This document shows positions 19,132 through 27,228 of a stretch of 64,000 bases of DNA, piece by piece (the stretch's first letter is position 1; the number at the start of each line of letters is the position of its first letter). The translations under genes were made by a program, and so were the position numbers. The stretch lies in the NCBI GenBank assembly GCA_016712315.1, contig JADJRG010000029.1, positions 1 to 64,000 of the forward strand. The letters run 5' to 3'. The stretch is from Nannocystis sp. GTDB lineage: Bacteria; Myxococcota_A; Polyangia; Nannocystales; Nannocystaceae. The notes under the pieces were generated by a model. It was not told the origin of the DNA and did not search any database. It worked only from the letters and a program-made list of their open reading frames with translations.

Positions 19132-21792
19132 ATGCTCGGCGCGATTACGACATTTTGGGGAAAGCTCGCTGAAACCTCTGGTCAGCCCCGCGAGTGGCAC
19201 CCGCTCCTCCATCACTGCGCTGACGTCGCCGCCTGCGCCGAGGCTCTCCTTGACCGGACCGTCTTGAATGATCGCCTCGCCCGGCTCGCCGGTGGTCTCC
19301 GTACACTCGACGAAGTCCAGGTCGCTCGTCTCGCGGTGCTCGCGGCGCTTCATGACATCGGCAAGTTCAACCACGGATTTCAAGCGAAATGCGGCGATCT
19401 CCCCGTCGTCACCAAGCGCGGCCACGTCCGCGAGGTCCTCGCCCTCTTCACGGATGATCGTTTTGCGGCCTACCAGGGCCGCTTGGTCGACGCGCTCCCG
19501 ACCCCGGAGCTCGAAGCCTGGGGCTCCTCGCCGTGCACCGCCTTTGAGCTCCTCGTCGCTGCGATCTCCCACCACGGTCGCCCCTACGCCTGCGAGCCGC
19601 CCCCAAACTTCAACGAGAACATCTGGAAGCCGCATCCGCTCGGCGACCCCTTCGTCGGGATCGCTGACCTCGTCGCTGCCGCCCGTCGATGGTTCCCTCG
19701 CGCCTTTGAGCCTGGCGGCGCCCCGTTCCCCCCTGATCCTGACTTTCAGCACGGCTACGCGGGCCTCGTCATGCTCGCCGACTGGCTCGGCTCTCACCGC
19801 GACTTCTTCCCCTTCTCTGATGACATCAACGCCGATCGTATGACCTTCGCACGCGCGCGGGCACACCTCGCCCTCAGCGAGACCGGCCTCGACGCTAGCC
19901 TCGCGCGCGGGCTCCTCGGCCCGAATCGGCCCACCTTCGCATCGATCAGCCCCTATCCGACGATGCAGCCCGCCCAAGAGGCCACGGGTGAGCTCTCGCT
20001 CGCCACCGGCGGCAGCCTCACCATCCTCGAAGCCGAGACGGGCTCGGGCAAGACCGAAGCGGCGCTCCTCCGCTATGCGCAGCTCTTCCACGCCGGCAGC
20101 GTCGACGGCCTCTACTTCGCGCTCCCCACCCGCACCGCCGCCACCCAGATCCACACCCGCGTCCATGACGCCGTGCGGCGTGCGTTCCCGGGGGACGACG
20201 CGCCACCGGTCCTGCTCGCCGTCCCCGGTTACCTCAAAGTGGACGACCACGAGGGCAAGCGCCTGCCCGAGTTCCGCGTCCTCTGGAACGACGACGAAAA
20301 GGAGCGCATGCGCTACCGCGGTTGGGCCGCCGAGAACACCAAGCGCTACCTCGCGGGCGCGGTCGTCATCGGCACCATCGACCAGGTCCTGCTCTCGACG
20401 CTCATGACCTCGCACGCCCACCTGCGGGCGACCGCGCTCACCCGCCAGCTCCTCGTCGTCGATGAGGTCCACGCCTCCGACGCCTACATGAACCGCCTCC
20501 TCGAGGAAGTGCTCGCCTTTCACCTCCGCGCTGGCGGCCACGCCTTCCTCATGTCCGCCACTCTCGGCGCGGACGCGCGCACCCGTCTTCTCAACGCTGT
20601 CGGCGCCGCGAGCTCACCACCGCCCTACCGCGACGCCACCGTCGCGCCCTATCCGCTGCTCACCCACCTCGAGCCTGGGGCCGCGGCCGTCGCGATCGCC
20701 GTCCCTCACCGCGGCCGCACCCGCACGATCACCCCGCGCCTCCTCCCGATCGCCGCCGACCCCGCGGCGATCGCCGCCGAGGCCCTCGCCGCCGCGCGCG
20801 AGGGCGCCCGTGTGCTCGTCGTCCGCAACCTGGTGGGTGAATGCGTCGCCGCTCAGGAGGCCCTCGAGGCCGCCGCCGAGAGAGCAGGGGAGGGACACCT
20901 CCTTTTTCGCGTGGGTGACGTGGTCGCTCCTCATCACTCACGCTTCGCCCGCGCGGATCGCCGCCTGCTCGACGGCGCGGTCGAGGCCAGCTTCGGCAAG
21001 GGTCGCCCCGAGGGCCACGGCTGCGTCCTCGTCGCCACCCAGACCGTCGAGCAGAGCCTCGACCTCGACGCCGACCTGCTGCTCACCGACCTCTGCCCGA
21101 TGGACGTACTCCTTCAGCGGATCGGCCGCCTCCACCGCCACGAACGCCCGCCCGAGGCCCGCCCGCTGGCCTACCGCGCCCCGATCGTCGGCGTGCTCGT
21201 CCCGCGCGAGCGCGACCTCGGGACCTTCATCCTACCCCAGAGTGGCAAACCGCTCGGTCCCCACGGCTACGGCACCGTCTACGACGACCTCCGCGTGCTC
21301 GAAGCGACCTGGCGCGCATGCGCCTCCAACCCGGCCTTCCAGATCCCCGCCGACAACCGCCGCCTCGTCGAGGCCGCCACCCACCCCGAGGCCCTCGACG
21401 CGATCACCAGCGAGCTCGGCGACCGCTGGGAGAAGCACAAGATCCACCTCCGAGGCGGCCAAGCCACCGACCGGGGCTGCGCCGAGAGGGTCCTCATCAA
21501 CCGCGCGCTACTCTTCGGTGAGGCCCGTTTCCTCGACAAGGAGGAGGTCGGCAAGGTCACCAGCCGCCTCGGCGACGACGACCGCGCGATCACCTTCACC
21601 AAGCCGGTCCCCGGCCCTTTTTCCGAGCCGGTCCAGGCCCTCGTCCTCCCGCACCACATGCTGCGCGGCGCCCCCGACGACCCCCTCGCCCTCATCGCGG
21701 CCACCGCCCACCCCGGCGGCCTCACCTTTCACTACGGCGATGCCTCCTACCGCTACGACCGCCTCGGTCTGAGACGGCAGACACAGCGATAG
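19132..21792 (+). CDS. cas3: CRISPR-associated nuclease-helicase Cas3 (type I-E)
   Basis: About 886 aa from ATG 19132, close to the usual Cas3 length; an in-frame start at 18967 would overlap the divergent gene. N-terminal HD nuclease domain with HD at residues 74-75 (ALHDIGKFNHGF) and a later histidine pair (AISHHGR). Helicase motifs: Walker A ETGSGKTEAAL (about 304), DEVH box VVDEVHASD (about 444), motif III LMSATLG, motif VI QRIGRLHRH (about 661). Cas3 is recruited to Cascade R-loops and degrades target DNA. First gene of the locus, separated from cse1 by 522 bases holding a crRNA-like unit. Confidence 0.93.
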   Translation: MLGAITTFWGKLAETSGQPREWHPLLHHCADVAACAEALLDRTVLNDRLARLAGGLRTLDEVQVARLAVLAALHDIGKFNHGFQAKCGDLPVVTKRGHVREVLALFTDDRFAAYQGRLVDALPTPELEAWGSSPCTAFELLVAAISHHGRPYACEPPPNFNENIWKPHPLGDPFVGIADLVAAARRWFPRAFEPGGAPFPPDPDFQHGYAGLVMLADWLGSHRDFFPFSDDINADRMTFARARAHLALSETGLDASLARGLLGPNRPTFASISPYPTMQPAQEATGELSLATGGSLTILEAETGSGKTEAALLRYAQLFHAGSVDGLYFALPTRTAATQIHTRVHDAVRRAFPGDDAPPVLLAVPGYLKVDDHEGKRLPEFRVLWNDDEKERMRYRGWAAENTKRYLAGAVVIGTIDQVLLSTLMTSHAHLRATALTRQLLVVDEVHASDAYMNRLLEEVLAFHLRAGGHAFLMSATLGADARTRLLNAVGAASSPPPYRDATVAPYPLLTHLEPGAAAVAIAVPHRGRTRTITPRLLPIAADPAAIAAEALAAAREGARVLVVRNLVGECVAAQEALEAAAERAGEGHLLFRVGDVVAPHHSRFARADRRLLDGAVEASFGKGRPEGHGCVLVATQTVEQSLDLDADLLLTDLCPMDVLLQRIGRLHRHERPPEARPLAYRAPIVGVLVPRERDLGTFILPQSGKPLGPHGYGTVYDDLRVLEATWRACASNPAFQIPADNRRLVEAATHPEALDAITSELGDRWEKHKIHLRGGQATDRGCAERVLINRALLFGEARFLDKEEVGKVTSRLGDDDRAITFTKPVPGPFSEPVQALVLPHHMLRGAPDDPLALIAATAHPGGLTFHYGDASYRYDRLGLRRQTQR

Positions 21793-21833
21793 GTGCGCGC
21801 GTTCACGCGCGCCTCCGACGTAGCGCGGCTCTC

Positions 21834-21862
21834 TTGCGCACCTTGGCAAACTACCCTAGCAT
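21834..21862 (+). promoter_or_regulatory. Candidate promoter downstream of cas3
   Basis: TTGCGC (21834-21839) and TAGCAT (21857-21862) are 17 bp apart, matching 4/6 and 4/6 of the sigma-70 consensus. The predicted start falls at the GTG of the small ORF at 21869, so the transcript would be nearly leaderless. It would also cover the crRNA-like unit at 22097. Confidence 0.35.
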
Positions 21863-21868
21863 CGGCGG

Positions 21869-22084
21869 GTGAAGTTAATTCCATTTAACCCCGCCACTGA
21901 TTCGCCGTGTGGTGCTAAGGACAAGAGTTTCCAAAACAACGGACCAACCACAGATGAGGACTGCCCCGATTGCCTAGGCTCCGGGCGACTCCTTGATCCT
22001 CCTCAATCGATGACCGGCGATGAGGTCGCTCCCTGGTGTCCGTGCATCTTCCGCAACCAGCTAGTCCGATCATCCCCTACATGA
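21869..22084 (+). CDS. Small low-GC ORF with zinc-knuckle-like cysteines between cas3 and cse1
   Basis: 71 aa from a GTG, MKLIPFNPATDSPCGAKDK, with CPDCLGSGR and WCPC pairs like a miniature DnaJ-type zinc motif. Base composition is visibly lower in GC than the flanking cas genes, suggesting separate origin. It ends 12 bases before the degenerate repeat at 22097. It could be a real small protein, a toxin partner of the crRNA-like RNA (CreT position), or a chance frame. No Shine-Dalgarno is visible; leaderless translation would be needed. Confidence 0.35.
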   Translation: MKLIPFNPATDSPCGAKDKSFQNNGPTTDEDCPDCLGSGRLLDPPQSMTGDEVAPWCPCIFRNQLVRSSPT

Positions 22085-22096
22085 TACGCGCGAAAC

Positions 22097-22185
22097 ATCT
22101 CCCCCGACACCACGGGGATCGACCGCCCGCGACCGACTCGCCAAGTGGCGCGGTCATGGCTCCCCCGCGCTCGCGGGGACTCCGA
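22097..22185 (+). CRISPR. Degenerate repeat-spacer-repeat unit inside the cas operon (CreR/CreA-like)
   Basis: Pseudo-repeat 1 at 22097-22124 (28 nt) matches 22 of 28 positions of the array 1 repeat. It keeps CTCCCCCG, the hairpin arms and the complete 3' handle CGGGGATCGACC. The pseudo-spacer is 22125-22157, exactly 33 nt. Pseudo-repeat 2 at 22158-22185 keeps GGCTCCCCCG and CGGGGA, forms CCCCGC/GCGGGG, and has lost only the bases 3' of the hairpin. Cas6e could therefore release a crRNA with an intact 5' handle and 3' hairpin. Known crRNA-like regulators (CreR) and CRISPR-regulated toxin-antitoxin antitoxins (CreA) have this form and location. The spacer itself has partial dyad symmetry (GCCAAGTGGC within GACCG...CGGTC). 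Confidence 0.8.
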
Positions 22186-22207
22186 CGCGAACGAGACAAA
22201 AATGACC

Positions 22208-22236
22208 TGGACACAACACCCGCGGACGTCTACCGT
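22208..22236 (+). promoter_or_regulatory. Candidate cse1 promoter
   Basis: TGGACA (22208-22213; 5/6 to consensus) and TACCGT (22231-22236; 3/6) with a 17-bp spacer, about 70 bases before cse1. The spacer contains CCCGCG at 22219, equal to the first six bases of the predicted crRNA guide starting at 22126. The match then breaks, so it is only a weak autorepression candidate. Confidence 0.3.
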
Positions 22237-22314
22237 CCAGAGTATCTGCACACGAAGTCGAGGGATCGAAAGCGCTCGGCCTGCGACTTCCCGGTAACAG
22301 GGAATGGAGCACGT

Positions 22315-23904
22315 ATGGACTCGAGCGACATCCTCACCGCCCGGCTGATCACCGTCACGCTCGACGGCGCGCGCTGCCGCGGCTCGCTCGTTGACGTCCT
22401 CGCGTGGCTCTCTGGCGCGCACGAGGTCGTCTTCGCCGCGCTTCAGCCCCACCAGCATCACCCGTGGCACGCCTTCACCGTCCAACTCGCCGCGATCGCC
22501 CTCTCGCGGGCCAAGCAGGCCGAGTTCCCCGAAGATCCCGCCGAGTGGCGCAAGCTCTTGCTCGCGCTCACCGACGGCGCCCACGAGCCGTGGTCCCTCG
22601 TCGTCGAGGATCTCTCCAAGCCCGCGCTGCTTCAGCCGCCGGTCCCTGAGAAGACCCTCGACCCCCTCAAAAACCTCCTCTCCACGCCCGACGCCCTCGA
22701 CATCCTGCTCACTACCCGCAACTTCGACCTCAAGTCGCAGCGGATGGTCCGCTCTTCGCCCGAGCACTGGCTCTTCGCCCTGGTCACCAAGCAGACCTTC
22801 GAGGGCTACTCCGGCAAGATGAACTACGGGATCCACCGGATGAACGGCGGCCAGGCCAACCGCCCCTGCGTCGCACTCGCGCCGAGCCGCTCCTGGGCGC
22901 CCCGCTTCCGCCGAGACGTCCACGTCTGGCTCGATCATCGCAAAAAACTCATCGACGGCTACGGCTACGACCCCAAGGGCCCGGCGCTCCTCTGGCTCCT
23001 CCCGTGGGACGGCACCGAGAGCCTACTCCGCCCGAGCCTCGATCCCTTCTTCATCGAGGTCTGCCGCCGGATCCGACTCACCGCCGAAGGCGACACCCTC
23101 GCGGCTCACATGGGCACCTCGCAGGTCGCCCGGATCGACGCCACCGATCACGCGGGAGGCACCGGCGACATCTGGACCCCCACCCAGCAGTCCCCGAAAA
23201 AGTCTGGCGCCGCCTCGCTGACGATCCCGGCAACCGGCTTCACCTACAAAAAAATCGCCGAGCTCCTGTTCGAGGAGAAGTGGCACCGCGGTGCGGCTCT
23301 CGAGCTACGCGACGACGATCGCCCGGCGCCGATCGTGATCGCGCAAGCCCTCGTCCGCGGCCAGGGTAAGACCGAGGGCTACCACGAGCGCATCATCCCG
23401 ATCCCCATGAAAGCCCGCGGCTTCTTCCGAAAGCTCGGCCCGGAAGAGATCCTCGGGAAGCGCGCCAAGGAGATGATCCTGCGCGCCAAGGAAGCCCGCG
23501 ACGCCCTCAAACCCGCCATCCTCACCCTCTTTCAAGGCGCGACCGAGCACAAGCTCGATCTCCGCGACGAGCGCGCGGACACCTGGCTCGATCGCCTCGA
23601 GACCCGCATTGACGACGCCTTCTTCACCACACTCTTCGAGCACATCGACCAAGACGGTGATCAAGCGGCCCTCGCCTGGGACGACCACCTCGAACAGTTC
23701 GCCCGCAATACCTTCCACGAGGCTCTCGCGGAGGCGCCGATCCCGTCGGTGCATCGCTTCCCGATCGTCGTCGCCGCCGAAGGGCGCTTTTATAGCGCTC
23801 GTCGCCGCGTCTTCGAGCGCCTGCTCGACGAGCGGCGCAGGCGCGGTGAGCCCGAGACCGAACCATCAAGCGCCCCCGACCTCGACATGCAACCAGGAGC
23901 GTGA
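22315..23904 (+). CDS. casA: Cascade large subunit Cse1 (CasA/Cas8e)
   Basis: 529 aa; ATG 22315 follows GGAG at 22306, and no longer start is needed. Starts MDSSDILTARLITVTLDG. Contains FTVQLAAIALSRAKQAEFP, MNYGIHRMNGGQANRPCVAL, LLWLLPWDGTESL and a helical C-terminal bundle (IDDAFFTTLFEHIDQDGD), the arrangement of Cse1. This subunit reads the PAM and recruits Cas3. It is followed 4 bp later by cse2. Length and position match type I-E. Confidence 0.88.
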   Translation: MDSSDILTARLITVTLDGARCRGSLVDVLAWLSGAHEVVFAALQPHQHHPWHAFTVQLAAIALSRAKQAEFPEDPAEWRKLLLALTDGAHEPWSLVVEDLSKPALLQPPVPEKTLDPLKNLLSTPDALDILLTTRNFDLKSQRMVRSSPEHWLFALVTKQTFEGYSGKMNYGIHRMNGGQANRPCVALAPSRSWAPRFRRDVHVWLDHRKKLIDGYGYDPKGPALLWLLPWDGTESLLRPSLDPFFIEVCRRIRLTAEGDTLAAHMGTSQVARIDATDHAGGTGDIWTPTQQSPKKSGAASLTIPATGFTYKKIAELLFEEKWHRGAALELRDDDRPAPIVIAQALVRGQGKTEGYHERIIPIPMKARGFFRKLGPEEILGKRAKEMILRAKEARDALKPAILTLFQGATEHKLDLRDERADTWLDRLETRIDDAFFTTLFEHIDQDGDQAALAWDDHLEQFARNTFHEALAEAPIPSVHRFPIVVAAEGRFYSARRRVFERLLDERRRRGEPETEPSSAPDLDMQPGA

Positions 23905-23908
23905 CCTC

Positions 23909-24451
23909 ATGACCCAGCCCGACCACTGGAAGCGAATCGAGAACGCAGTCCGCATCATCGGCGAGCGCCTCGCCAGCAAGACGGCGATCGGTGATCGCGC
24001 CGCCCTCCGTCGCCTCAACTACGCCCTCCCCGACGCCCCAGCGTTTTGGAAGATCGTGGTCAGCGACCTTGACGGCGTGATCGCCGACCACGAGCCTGAG
24101 CGCGGCCGCGACGAACGCCGCTGGGCCGCCCTCCTCGCCGGCTTCGCGGAGGTCGCTGGCGCCGGCCTCCATCGCCGTGGCCGCCCCCTCGGCGAAGCCG
24201 CCGCCGCCGCCAAGCTCCTCGAGGCTCGCTTCACCAGGCTCCTCCGGGCCCACGATGACGCCCTCCTCGACCTGATCCAGCCGCTCGCCCATCAACTCGT
24301 CGCGAAGGGCGAGTCCGTCGACTGGCTCGATGTCGTCCGCCTCATCCTCAGCGACGGCACGCCGAACGAAGATGACGTCCGGCGCCACCTCGCCCAGCGT
24401 TACTACGCCACCCTCCACAAGTCCTCCACCAAGAAGGAGCCGACCGCATGA
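23909..24451 (+). CDS. casB: Cascade small subunit Cse2 (CasB)
   Basis: 180 aa from ATG 23909. Starts MTQPDHWKRIENAVRIIGER. All-helical, with GDRAALRRLNYALPDAPAFW, ARFTRLLRAHDDALLDLI and VDWLDVVRLILSD, the typical Cse2 pattern. Two copies normally line the belly of Cascade and hold the displaced DNA strand. The stop overlaps the cas7e start (ATGA). Confidence 0.85.
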   Translation: MTQPDHWKRIENAVRIIGERLASKTAIGDRAALRRLNYALPDAPAFWKIVVSDLDGVIADHEPERGRDERRWAALLAGFAEVAGAGLHRRGRPLGEAAAAAKLLEARFTRLLRAHDDALLDLIQPLAHQLVAKGESVDWLDVVRLILSDGTPNEDDVRRHLAQRYYATLHKSSTKKEPTA

Positions 24452-25707
24452 CCGCCCCAACCTTCCTCCAGATCCACACCCTCACCTCCTACCCTGCCTC
24501 GCTCCTCAACCGCGACGACGTCGGCTTCGCCAAGCGGATCCCCTTCGGCTCCGTGCCGCGCCTCCGCGTCTCCTCGCAGTGCCTCAAGCGCCACTGGCGG
24601 ACCCATCAGGGCCTGCACGCCCTCAGCGCCATCGATCTCGGCCAGGGCCCCATCGGCATGTCGGTGCGCTCCCGCATCACGTTCCAGCGTCAGGTGCGCG
24701 ACCCTCTGATCACCAGCGGCGTGGATCCAGAGCTCGCGACCGCTGTCACCGAGCAGATCATGGTGCTGCTGCTCGGCGAGAGCGCCAAGGCCAAGCAGAA
24801 GAAGGCCGCCGAGGCTGAGGCCGAAGCTGACGCCGACGCCAAAGACGACTCTTGTAAGACCTCACAGCTCACCGTCCTAGGCCGCCCCGAGGTCGACTTC
24901 CTCCTCGCGGAAGCCAAGGCCCTCGCCGCCGCCGTCAGCGCGGCCAAGGCTAAGAAGGCCGATCTCACCAAGCAGGTCGCCGAGGCCGCCAAGAAGCACT
25001 TCGACGCCGACCGCAAGAAGAACCTCCGCGCCCTCCAGCTCGGCGCCGGCCTCGACGCAGCGCTCTTCGGTCGCATGGTCACCAGCGACATCCTCGCCCG
25101 CACCGACGCGGCGATCCATGTCGCCCACGCCTTCACGGTCCACGAAGAGCAAACCGAGGCCGACTTCTTCTCCGCCGTCGACGACCTCGAGCGCGAGCGC
25201 GACGACTCTTCCCTCGGCAGCGGCCACATCGGCAGCGCGGAGCTCACCACCGGCCTCTACTACGGCTATATCGCCGTCGACCTCCCGCTCCTTATTTCCA
25301 ACCTAACCGGCGTCGAGCGGCGCGACTGGCTCGCCCACCGCGGTCCGCTCGCCGCGGAGGTGATCCGTCGTCTGATCCACCTCGTCACGACGGTCTCGCC
25401 CGGCGCCAAGCTCGGCTCGACGGCTCCGCACGCCTACGCTCACTTCGTCATGGCCGAGCTCGGCGAAGAGCAACCCCGCACCCTCGCCAACGCCTTCCTG
25501 AACCCCGTGCGCCCGCGCAACGGCGAGGACCTCCTAGCCTCTACCTACGCCGCGCTGAAGAGCCACATCGACGGCTTGAACGAGATGTACGGCAAGGCCA
25601 CCGAGCGCCGCTTCGCCGGCCTCGACGCCGATTCCCTCAGCACCACCGCCGGTGAGCGCCTCTCCGTCGCCGACCTCGCCAAGTGGGCGGCCGCCGCGGG
25701 GGGATGA
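24448..25707 (+). CDS. casC: Cascade backbone subunit Cas7e (CasC)
   Basis: 419 aa, longer than the roughly 360 aa of well-known Cas7e. Starts MTAPTFLQIHTLTSYPASLL. Family landmarks are PFGSVPRLRVSSQCLKRHWR near the N-terminus, ALFGRMVTSD, VAHAFTVHEEQTEADFFSAV and GAKLGSTAPHAYAHFV. The extra length is a charged helical insert (AKAKQKKAAEAEAEADADAK, about residues 112-132) plus a nearby Ala/Lys coil. Six copies normally bind the crRNA spacer. Overlaps cse2 by 4 bp. Confidence 0.9.
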   Translation: MTAPTFLQIHTLTSYPASLLNRDDVGFAKRIPFGSVPRLRVSSQCLKRHWRTHQGLHALSAIDLGQGPIGMSVRSRITFQRQVRDPLITSGVDPELATAVTEQIMVLLLGESAKAKQKKAAEAEAEADADAKDDSCKTSQLTVLGRPEVDFLLAEAKALAAAVSAAKAKKADLTKQVAEAAKKHFDADRKKNLRALQLGAGLDAALFGRMVTSDILARTDAAIHVAHAFTVHEEQTEADFFSAVDDLERERDDSSLGSGHIGSAELTTGLYYGYIAVDLPLLISNLTGVERRDWLAHRGPLAAEVIRRLIHLVTTVSPGAKLGSTAPHAYAHFVMAELGEEQPRTLANAFLNPVRPRNGEDLLASTYAALKSHIDGLNEMYGKATERRFAGLDADSLSTTAGERLSVADLAKWAAAAGG

Positions 25708-25711
25708 GCCG

Positions 25712-26443
25712 ATGCTCGATCTCCTCCTCCTCCGCTTCGACGCGCCGATGATGTCCTTCGGGACAGTCACCGTCGACGCGATCGGCCACACTGCTGCCTT
25801 CCCCGGACGCTCTCTGCTCGCCGGCTTGCTCGGCAACGCCCTCGGCTGGGACCACCGCGACGCGGACGCGCTCACCCGCCTCCAGGCGCGGATCCTCCAC
25901 GCTGTCCGCCGCGATCGCGGCGGCGAGATCCGCACGGACTACCAGACGGTCGACCTCGGCCAGCCTTTCCTCCTCGACGAGGTCGCCTGGACCACCTGGG
26001 GTCGCCTCGACACCCGCGGTGGCAGCTCCGAGAACAAGGTCGGCACCCACATCCGCCACCGCGACTACTTGGTCGACAGCGCCTTCACCATCGCCCTCAC
26101 CCTCGATCCCGCGGACGAGGTCCCCGACCTCAGCGCCCTCGAGGCCGCCCTCCAACGCCCCGCGCGGCCGCTCTTCATCGGCCGCAAGAACTGCCTACCC
26201 GCCGAGCGGATCTTGATCGCGCGCGGCCGCTCCGCCACCCTCGTCGATGCGGTCCGCGATGCGCCCGCGCGACCGAAGGGCCAGACCCGCTTGTGGTGGC
26301 CCGAGCGCGAAGGTGAACGCCGTGATCTCCACGGCCACCGGATCACCTTCACCGACGAACGCGACTGGCACAACCAGATCCACGTCGGCACCTACGCGAT
26401 GTACGAGGGCCACTTCGAGGCCCCGGAGGCCCCCCGCGCATGA
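25712..26443 (+). CDS. casD: Cascade subunit Cas5e (CasD)
   Basis: 243 aa; ATG 25712 is four bases after the cas7e stop. Starts MLDLLLLRFDAPMMSFGTVT. Typical Cas5 RAMP start, then FPGRSLLAGLLGNALGWDH, DYQTVDLGQP, THIRHRDYLVDSAF and RPLFIGRKNCLPAERI. Cas5e caps the 5' handle of the crRNA. The stop overlaps the cas6e start. Confidence 0.9.
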   Translation: MLDLLLLRFDAPMMSFGTVTVDAIGHTAAFPGRSLLAGLLGNALGWDHRDADALTRLQARILHAVRRDRGGEIRTDYQTVDLGQPFLLDEVAWTTWGRLDTRGGSSENKVGTHIRHRDYLVDSAFTIALTLDPADEVPDLSALEAALQRPARPLFIGRKNCLPAERILIARGRSATLVDAVRDAPARPKGQTRLWWPEREGERRDLHGHRITFTDERDWHNQIHVGTYAMYEGHFEAPEAPRA

Positions 26444-27228
26444 CCTCTCAGCCGCTCCACCTCCTCCGCCTCGACCTCGACGTCCCGAGCCTCTACGGCC
26501 TCGCCCGCGATCACGGCCTCGTCCACCCCGGCAGACGCGGCCCGGTCCTCACCAGCGACCTCGGTTACGTCCTGCACGCGGCGTTCATGGCCCTCTTCGG
26601 CGAGCACCACCCGGAGCTCTTCGCCCAAGATCCGAGCGCCTCTGCGCACGACACCCGTCGCGTGCGAGTCCTCGCCTACAGCGAGCACGACCTGGCCGCG
26701 CTCCGCGAGCACGCGCAGACCTACGCGGACCCCTCGGCGTATCGCCTCATCGATTGGGAGCGCGCTGCCAGCAAGCCCATGCCCGCGACATGGCGCGAAG
26801 GCCAGCGCCTCGGCTTCCACGTCCGCGCCTGCCCCACGGTCCGCATGGCGAAATCCGGTCCTCACCACCGCGAGGGCGCCGAGGTCGACGCCTACATCGC
26901 CGCCACCTGGCGCGCGGACGCTGACGTTCTTGTCGACCGCGAGGCCGTCTACCGCGACTGGCTCGCCGCCGCCTTCACCCGCAACGGCGCGGCCAAGCTC
27001 GAGCACGCCACTCTCGAAAATTTCCATCTCGAGCCGATCCTCCGCCGTACCCAGGGCGACGACCGCCGCGCCCGCCCCAACCTCCGCAAACCCGACGCGA
27101 TCCTCTCCGGCGCCCTCACGCTCACCGACCCGGCCGGCTTCGACGCTCTCCTCCGTCGTGGTGTCGGCCGTCACCGCGCCTTCGGCTTCGGCATGCTGCT
27201 CCTCCGGCCGGAGCGTCGCCCGTGCTAA
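26440..27228 (+). CDS. casE: crRNA-processing endoribonuclease Cas6e (CasE)
   Basis: 262 aa. Starts MTSQPLHLLRLDLDVPSLYG. Contains SDLGYVLHAAFMALFG, KPMPATWREGQRLGFHVRACP, ENFHLEPILRR and the C-terminal glycine-rich loop GVGRHRAFGFGML characteristic of Cas6e. It should cut pre-crRNA just 3' of the repeat hairpin and stay bound to it. Array 1 and the mini-array at 22097 both keep that hairpin. Overlaps cas5e (4 bp) and cas1 (7 bp). Confidence 0.9.
   Translation: MTSQPLHLLRLDLDVPSLYGLARDHGLVHPGRRGPVLTSDLGYVLHAAFMALFGEHHPELFAQDPSASAHDTRRVRVLAYSEHDLAALREHAQTYADPSAYRLIDWERAASKPMPATWREGQRLGFHVRACPTVRMAKSGPHHREGAEVDAYIAATWRADADVLVDREAVYRDWLAAAFTRNGAAKLEHATLENFHLEPILRRTQGDDRRARPNLRKPDAILSGALTLTDPAGFDALLRRGVGRHRAFGFGMLLLRPERRPC

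Noticed and set aside
20018..21772. Other long frames inside cas3 on both strands
   Set aside because: Overlapping shadows of a gene with all helicase motifs; Ser/Arg/Pro-only composition.
22219..22230. Mini-array guide match inside the candidate cse1 promoter as proof of autorepression
   Set aside because: Only six contiguous bases match and positions 7-8 mismatch; in GC-rich DNA this is expected by chance. Kept as a weak lead only.
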